From contig CALRIB010000042.1 of the NCBI GenBank assembly GCA_943359705.1, positions 1 through 7,338 of the forward strand: DNA of 7,338 nt, given 5' to 3'. A model generated the notes under the pieces. That model saw only the letters and a program-made list of their open reading frames with translations. It searched no databases and had not been told where the DNA came from. This DNA is from Candidatus Nomurabacteria bacterium (GTDB taxonomy: Bacteria > Patescibacteriota > Minisyncoccia > Phycocordibacterales > UBA2100). Within the stretch, counting starts at the first letter, position 1, and each line of letters starts with the position of its first letter. Shown piece after piece: positions 5,634 to 7,338 of this stretch. Made by a program: the position numbers and the translations under genes.

Positions 5634-6131
5634 CTGTCCCGTATACGGCACGGGTTTCAGAAGTGAAGGTACTTCAAAAAGACGTTCATCCGGGTTGCTC
5701 CAGACTGCGCAATTCTTGGAACTGATTACGTGCAGGGTATTCTCGTCCAGTACATAGGGAGTTGCCGGTGAGACCTTGTATACGACTTCCTGATTGTCAC
5801 GCCATATCGACGCACCCGATTGGTCGTATATTTCGTGCGTCATAATCGGATTTGAGACCGACTTAAAGTCTCTACGAACGTGGCCGGCGCGTATGTACAG
5901 CGCCACTTTGGTTGAGTCGTTAAAACCGAAAGTCTCCCCCTTACAGACCAGGTCGGGGGCATTTTGAAAACGGGCCGCAAATTCCGCGACCGTCTTCGGC
6001 GTCTTCGAGCTCTCGATGGCGGCCATAAACAAATCAACATTTCTCTGTTGCTGCCATTCGTAATAGGCGTACACACCGATGGCACAGAGAAACAGCGTAA
6101 AAATAAGAACCCCGAACCTCACGTATGACAT
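5631..6131 (-). CDS. Small membrane-anchored protein with extracytoplasmic domain, unknown function
   Basis: 166 aa. A hydrophobic segment at residues ~6-24 (RFGVLIFTLFLCAIGVYAYY) is a membrane anchor or uncleaved signal; Cys16 is preceded by Leu, so it is not a lipobox. The rest is soluble, probably outside the membrane, with two cysteines (Cys63 in LVCKGE, Cys141 in NCAVW) that could form a disulfide. The pattern C...VALYIRAGHVRRDF (63-89), IYDQSGASIW, then CAVWSNPDERLFEVP (141-155) resembles a family of small secreted CPR proteins whose members read like C...vYv.dGK.R.d...iW...C..W..d...F.lP. That is from memory; no function is known to me. The frame extends to 6248, but that part overlaps uvrC; the ATG at 6131 is 4 nt after the uvrC stop, directly precedes the anchor and has TATACT 6 nt ahead. 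Confidence 0.75.
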   Translation of the reverse strand: MSYVRFGVLIFTLFLCAIGVYAYYEWQQQRNVDLFMAAIESSKTPKTVAEFAARFQNAPDLVCKGETFGFNDSTKVALYIRAGHVRRDFKSVSNPIMTHEIYDQSGASIWRDNQEVVYKVSPATPYVLDENTLHVISSKNCAVWSNPDERLFEVPSLLKPVPYTGQ

Positions 6132-6145
6132 GTAATCAGTATATC
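6132..6145 (-). promoter_or_regulatory. -10-like element giving a probable leaderless transcript of the 166-aa gene
   Basis: GATATACT (6145-6138) is followed by 6 nt (GATTAC) and then the ATG at 6131. The motif and spacing are the same as at ddl. It overlaps the last codons and stop of uvrC (ATA TAC TGA). No Shine-Dalgarno lies in the right place, and no clear -35 was identified. Confidence 0.45.
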
Positions 6146-7338
6146 TTGCCGCGTCGCTTTCTGTGCCAAGTAATGGCAAAACGATGCGCTTCGTTGTTGG
6201 CAAGCAAAATGTCCTTTTCGAACGCTTCGATTGCCCGCGAGTCACCAATGAGGCGTTCGGGGCGATGGAACTCGTTCTTCACGACGCCGACAATCGGAAT
6301 GATTACCCCGGCCGCTTTGAGAACGCTTTCCGCACCGCGCATTTGCCCCTTTCCCCCATCCACCACGAATACCTTGGGCAGTGGCCATTCCGGATGCCCG
6401 AGTCTGCGAGAAAGAGCCTCTTTGAGAGACGCCACATCGTCGTTGGTCGCAGTCTGAATTTTAAATTTACGGTAGGCGGCCTTTATCGGTTCGCCATTGT
6501 GCACGACTGTCATTACTGCCACCGTTTCCGTCCCGCTGGTGTGAGCGACGTCAAACGCCTCAATGCGAGCACCGCCGCCCGGCGCCACGCGATGCTCGTC
6601 CTTAATGAGCGAAACGTCACGAATGTGTTCGAGCGCTTCCACTTGGCGTCGCAGAATCGCAGCATCCTCAAAACGCTCCTCAGACGACGCGGTTTTCATA
6701 TCAGCCGTCAATGCGCGCTTTAAACCTTTGAAATTTCCGGAGAATAATTGGCAAATATGCTTAATGCGTAAAGCGTATTCCGCTTTTGACATCTCGCCCG
6801 AACAAACGCCGGGGCACAGGCCTATCTGATAATTGAAACAGGGTTTTCCGCTATTGGGTATGCATTTGTCGCGATACGGAAATATCCTGCGAATAATACG
6901 CAATGCCTCCTTCAATGCGCCGCCTTGAGGAAATGGGCCGAACAAGTGCTTTATATCTTTCTTGTCCCAAGTTTGGGAGAGTTCCCGCCCGCGCACAAGC
7001 AACACACGCGGAAAATCTTCTTTTGTGATGACGAGATAGTTCCAACTCTTGTTATCTTTTTGGTCAATGTTGTATTGCGGCTGATGCTGCTTGATCAGAT
7101 TGGCCTCCACTATCAGCGCCTCCAACACTGAGCCCGCAGTTTGGTCCGAGACCGTTTCGGCTTGCTCGACCATGGCGACAATGGCAGGGCTGCGAGCGAG
7201 GGCGAGGTCGGAGGAGAAGTAGCTGCGCACGCGATCGCGTAGGCTCGTAGCCTTTCCGACGTACAGGATTTTTCTCCCTTTTTTGAAGAGATACACGCCG
7301 GGCTCGTCCGGTAGTTTGAATTTTTGGAGCTCATCTCG
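6136..7338 (-). CDS. uvrC: Excinuclease ABC subunit C (UvrC), 5' end outside window, lacking HhH domain
   Basis: 400 codons to the stop; only the first few residues should be missing, since the GIY-YIG motif starts at residue 14. UvrC makes the 3' and 5' incisions around UvrB-bound DNA lesions. Domains (numbered from the edge): GIY-YIG nuclease ~10-90 with GVY (14-16), YVGKA (26-30) and LRDRVRSYF (33-41); four cysteines, Cys159, 167, 175 and 179, matching those that bind an iron-sulfur cluster in E. coli UvrC; UVR (UvrB-binding) helices ~205-240; and an RNase H-like nuclease with Asp263 (FDVAH), Asp327 (VVDGGKGQ) and His385 (EAHRFAI). The protein stops 15 residues after that histidine. E. coli UvrC (610 aa) continues with a tandem helix-hairpin-helix domain, which is absent here; the next gene begins 4 nt later. 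Both catalytic centres look intact. Confidence 0.96.
   Translation of the reverse strand, partial: RDELQKFKLPDEPGVYLFKKGRKILYVGKATSLRDRVRSYFSSDLALARSPAIVAMVEQAETVSDQTAGSVLEALIVEANLIKQHQPQYNIDQKDNKSWNYLVITKEDFPRVLLVRGRELSQTWDKKDIKHLFGPFPQGGALKEALRIIRRIFPYRDKCIPNSGKPCFNYQIGLCPGVCSGEMSKAEYALRIKHICQLFSGNFKGLKRALTADMKTASSEERFEDAAILRRQVEALEHIRDVSLIKDEHRVAPGGGARIEAFDVAHTSGTETVAVMTVVHNGEPIKAAYRKFKIQTATNDDVASLKEALSRRLGHPEWPLPKVFVVDGGKGQMRGAESVLKAAGVIIPIVGVVKNEFHRPERLIGDSRAIEAFEKDILLANNEAHRFAITWHRKRRGKIY

Noticed and set aside
4740..5666. 308-aa open frame on the plus strand
   Set aside because: Antisense shadow of ddl; low-complexity Arg/His-rich composition and no motifs.
6132..6248. Upstream start (39 extra codons) for the 166-aa membrane protein
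   Set aside because: It would overlap the conserved 3' end of uvrC and place a basic non-hydrophobic stretch before the anchor; the ATG at 6131 fits gene spacing and the promoter motif better.

Overview
The window looks like a compact bacterial chromosome segment, probably from a Patescibacteria/CPR (Parcubacteria-like) lineage with mid-range GC. The clues are a 20-bp perfect palindrome inserted in frame and read as LPAGRQ (a repeat I associate with CPR genomes), a UvrC without its C-terminal helix-hairpin-helix domain, a small membrane-anchored protein of a pattern common in CPR genomes, near-zero gene spacing, and few Shine-Dalgarno sites. The taxonomic call is inference. UGA is used as a stop (uvrC and the 166-aa gene), so recoding to Gly as in Gracilibacteria is unlikely.

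Layout. On the minus strand, reading leftwards from the right edge: uvrC (5' end outside the window), then a 166-aa single-pass membrane protein, then a D-Ala-D-Ala ligase-family ATP-grasp enzyme. On the plus strand, in the middle: pdxS and pdxT, the two subunits of the deoxyxylulose-5-phosphate-independent pyridoxal-phosphate synthase. pdxT and the ligase converge with abutting stop codons. A 136-bp divergent region separates pdxS from a minus-strand unit: tRNA-Ala(UGC), then 2 nt later a 756-aa acyl-adenylating enzyme with a GNAT-like C-terminal region, then 2 nt later an L-threonine 3-dehydrogenase-like enzyme that runs off the left edge.

How the genes may work together. PdxS/PdxT make PLP. 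UvrC acts in nucleotide excision repair. The ligase belongs to peptidoglycan-precursor synthesis but has unusual residues where the family sets second-substrate specificity. The most suggestive unit is tRNA-Ala / acyl-adenylase-GNAT / Tdh-like: an acyl-activating module, an N-acyltransferase-like module and an amino-alcohol dehydrogenase are encoded together. That set could activate an acyl chain and join it to an amine made from an amino acid, perhaps an aminolipid. The next gene downstream (beyond base 1) would help decide.

Two small palindromic elements (612-631 and 2502-2533) sit in frame inside genes of this unit. Two minus-strand genes share GATATACT placed exactly 6 nt before the ATG, as expected for leaderless transcripts; the acyl-adenylase ATG follows a tRNA 3' end directly. 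Non-Shine-Dalgarno initiation therefore appears common here. No IS element, CRISPR array, rRNA or convincing intrinsic terminator was seen.
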